Source: Ruminococcus sp. Marseille-P6503 (GTDB lineage Bacteria > Bacillota > Clostridia > Oscillospirales > Ruminococcaceae). From it: a stretch of DNA of 64,000 nt. The translations under genes and the position numbers were made by a program. This document shows positions 64,000 through 64,000 of this stretch, in pieces; within the stretch, counting starts at the first letter, position 1, and each line of letters begins with the position of its first letter. The notes beneath the pieces were generated by a model that did not search any database, was not told where the DNA came from, and saw nothing but the letters and a program-made list of their open reading frames with translations. The stretch spans positions 248,001 to 312,000 of the forward strand of contig NZ_UWPB01000001.1 of assembly GCF_900604945.1 (NCBI RefSeq), in the 5' to 3' direction.

Positions 64000-64000
64000 T

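Overview
The window reads as a chromosome segment of a spore-forming gut Clostridium-class bacterium, most likely a Ruminococcus-type member of the Oscillospiraceae. This is inferred from the sporulation genes yabP and yabQ next to divIC and a yabR-like gene, the CotH/VTC/DUF4956 trio, a lon-ysxC pair, T-box and TPP leader RNAs, strong AGGAGG ribosome sites and a Tn1549/CTn-type conjugation remnant. No rRNA or species marker is present, so the name is an inference.

Layout. 1-7.2 kb: lon (cut by the left edge), ysxC, a yerC/trpR-type regulator, a methyltransferase, hslO and a fused secDF. 7.3-11.1 kb, minus strand: a sialate O-acetylesterase, a small anchored protein and an ABC-F ATPase with a degenerate second ATP site. 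11.5-14.5 kb: a DUF5685 protein, a DnaJ-domain protein with a Cys-rich tail, a membrane protein and a TVP38-family protein. 14.65-15.0 kb: tRNA-Gly, tRNA-Arg and tRNA-His. 15.0-22.5 kb: mobile DNA, with an IS200 remnant, then two same-length inverted copies of one IS3-family element bracketing a decayed slice of an integrative conjugative element (virB4 and a CD1108-type gene, both frameshifted) and a reverse-strand gene with a HEPN-like R-X4-H motif. 22.5-26.4 kb: a CRISPR array of 60 intact 30-bp repeats, whose upstream end is cut by the right IS copy inside a repeat. No cas gene lies in the window. 26.6-30.0 kb, minus strand: DUF4956, VTC-domain protein and CotH-like lipoprotein.

30.3-49 kb is largely housekeeping: rimO, pgsA, a T-box leader then cysE and cysS, a cyclophilin-like protein, a foldase-like lipoprotein with a long Ser/Asp/Glu-rich insert, a zinc-ribbon membrane protein, an RHH-type protein, clpB, yabP-yabQ-divIC-yabR, then aroF and a class I aminotransferase on the minus strand. 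48-53 kb: a LytTR/LiaF-like pair, proS, a peptidase S66 and a small P-loop kinase. 53.6-58.8 kb is a thiamine locus: TPP riboswitch, thiD, thiC, a DUF2185 gene with a probable frameshift, then thiW, thiM and thiE. Together these make the pyrimidine half de novo and salvage thiazole. 58.9-64 kb: an XRE regulator, a membrane protein, a secreted NlpC/P60 hydrolase, a DegV protein and a ClpC-type ATPase cut by the right edge.

The most interesting stretch is 15-26.5 kb. A large array with no sequence differences seen between its repeats has lost its upstream end to an insertion sequence, and it contains two pairs of nearly identical spacers. In each pair the second member starts 3 nt further upstream on the same source sequence, and exactly one unrelated spacer lies between them. 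All coordinates and motif calls were read by eye; no alignment or database search was run.
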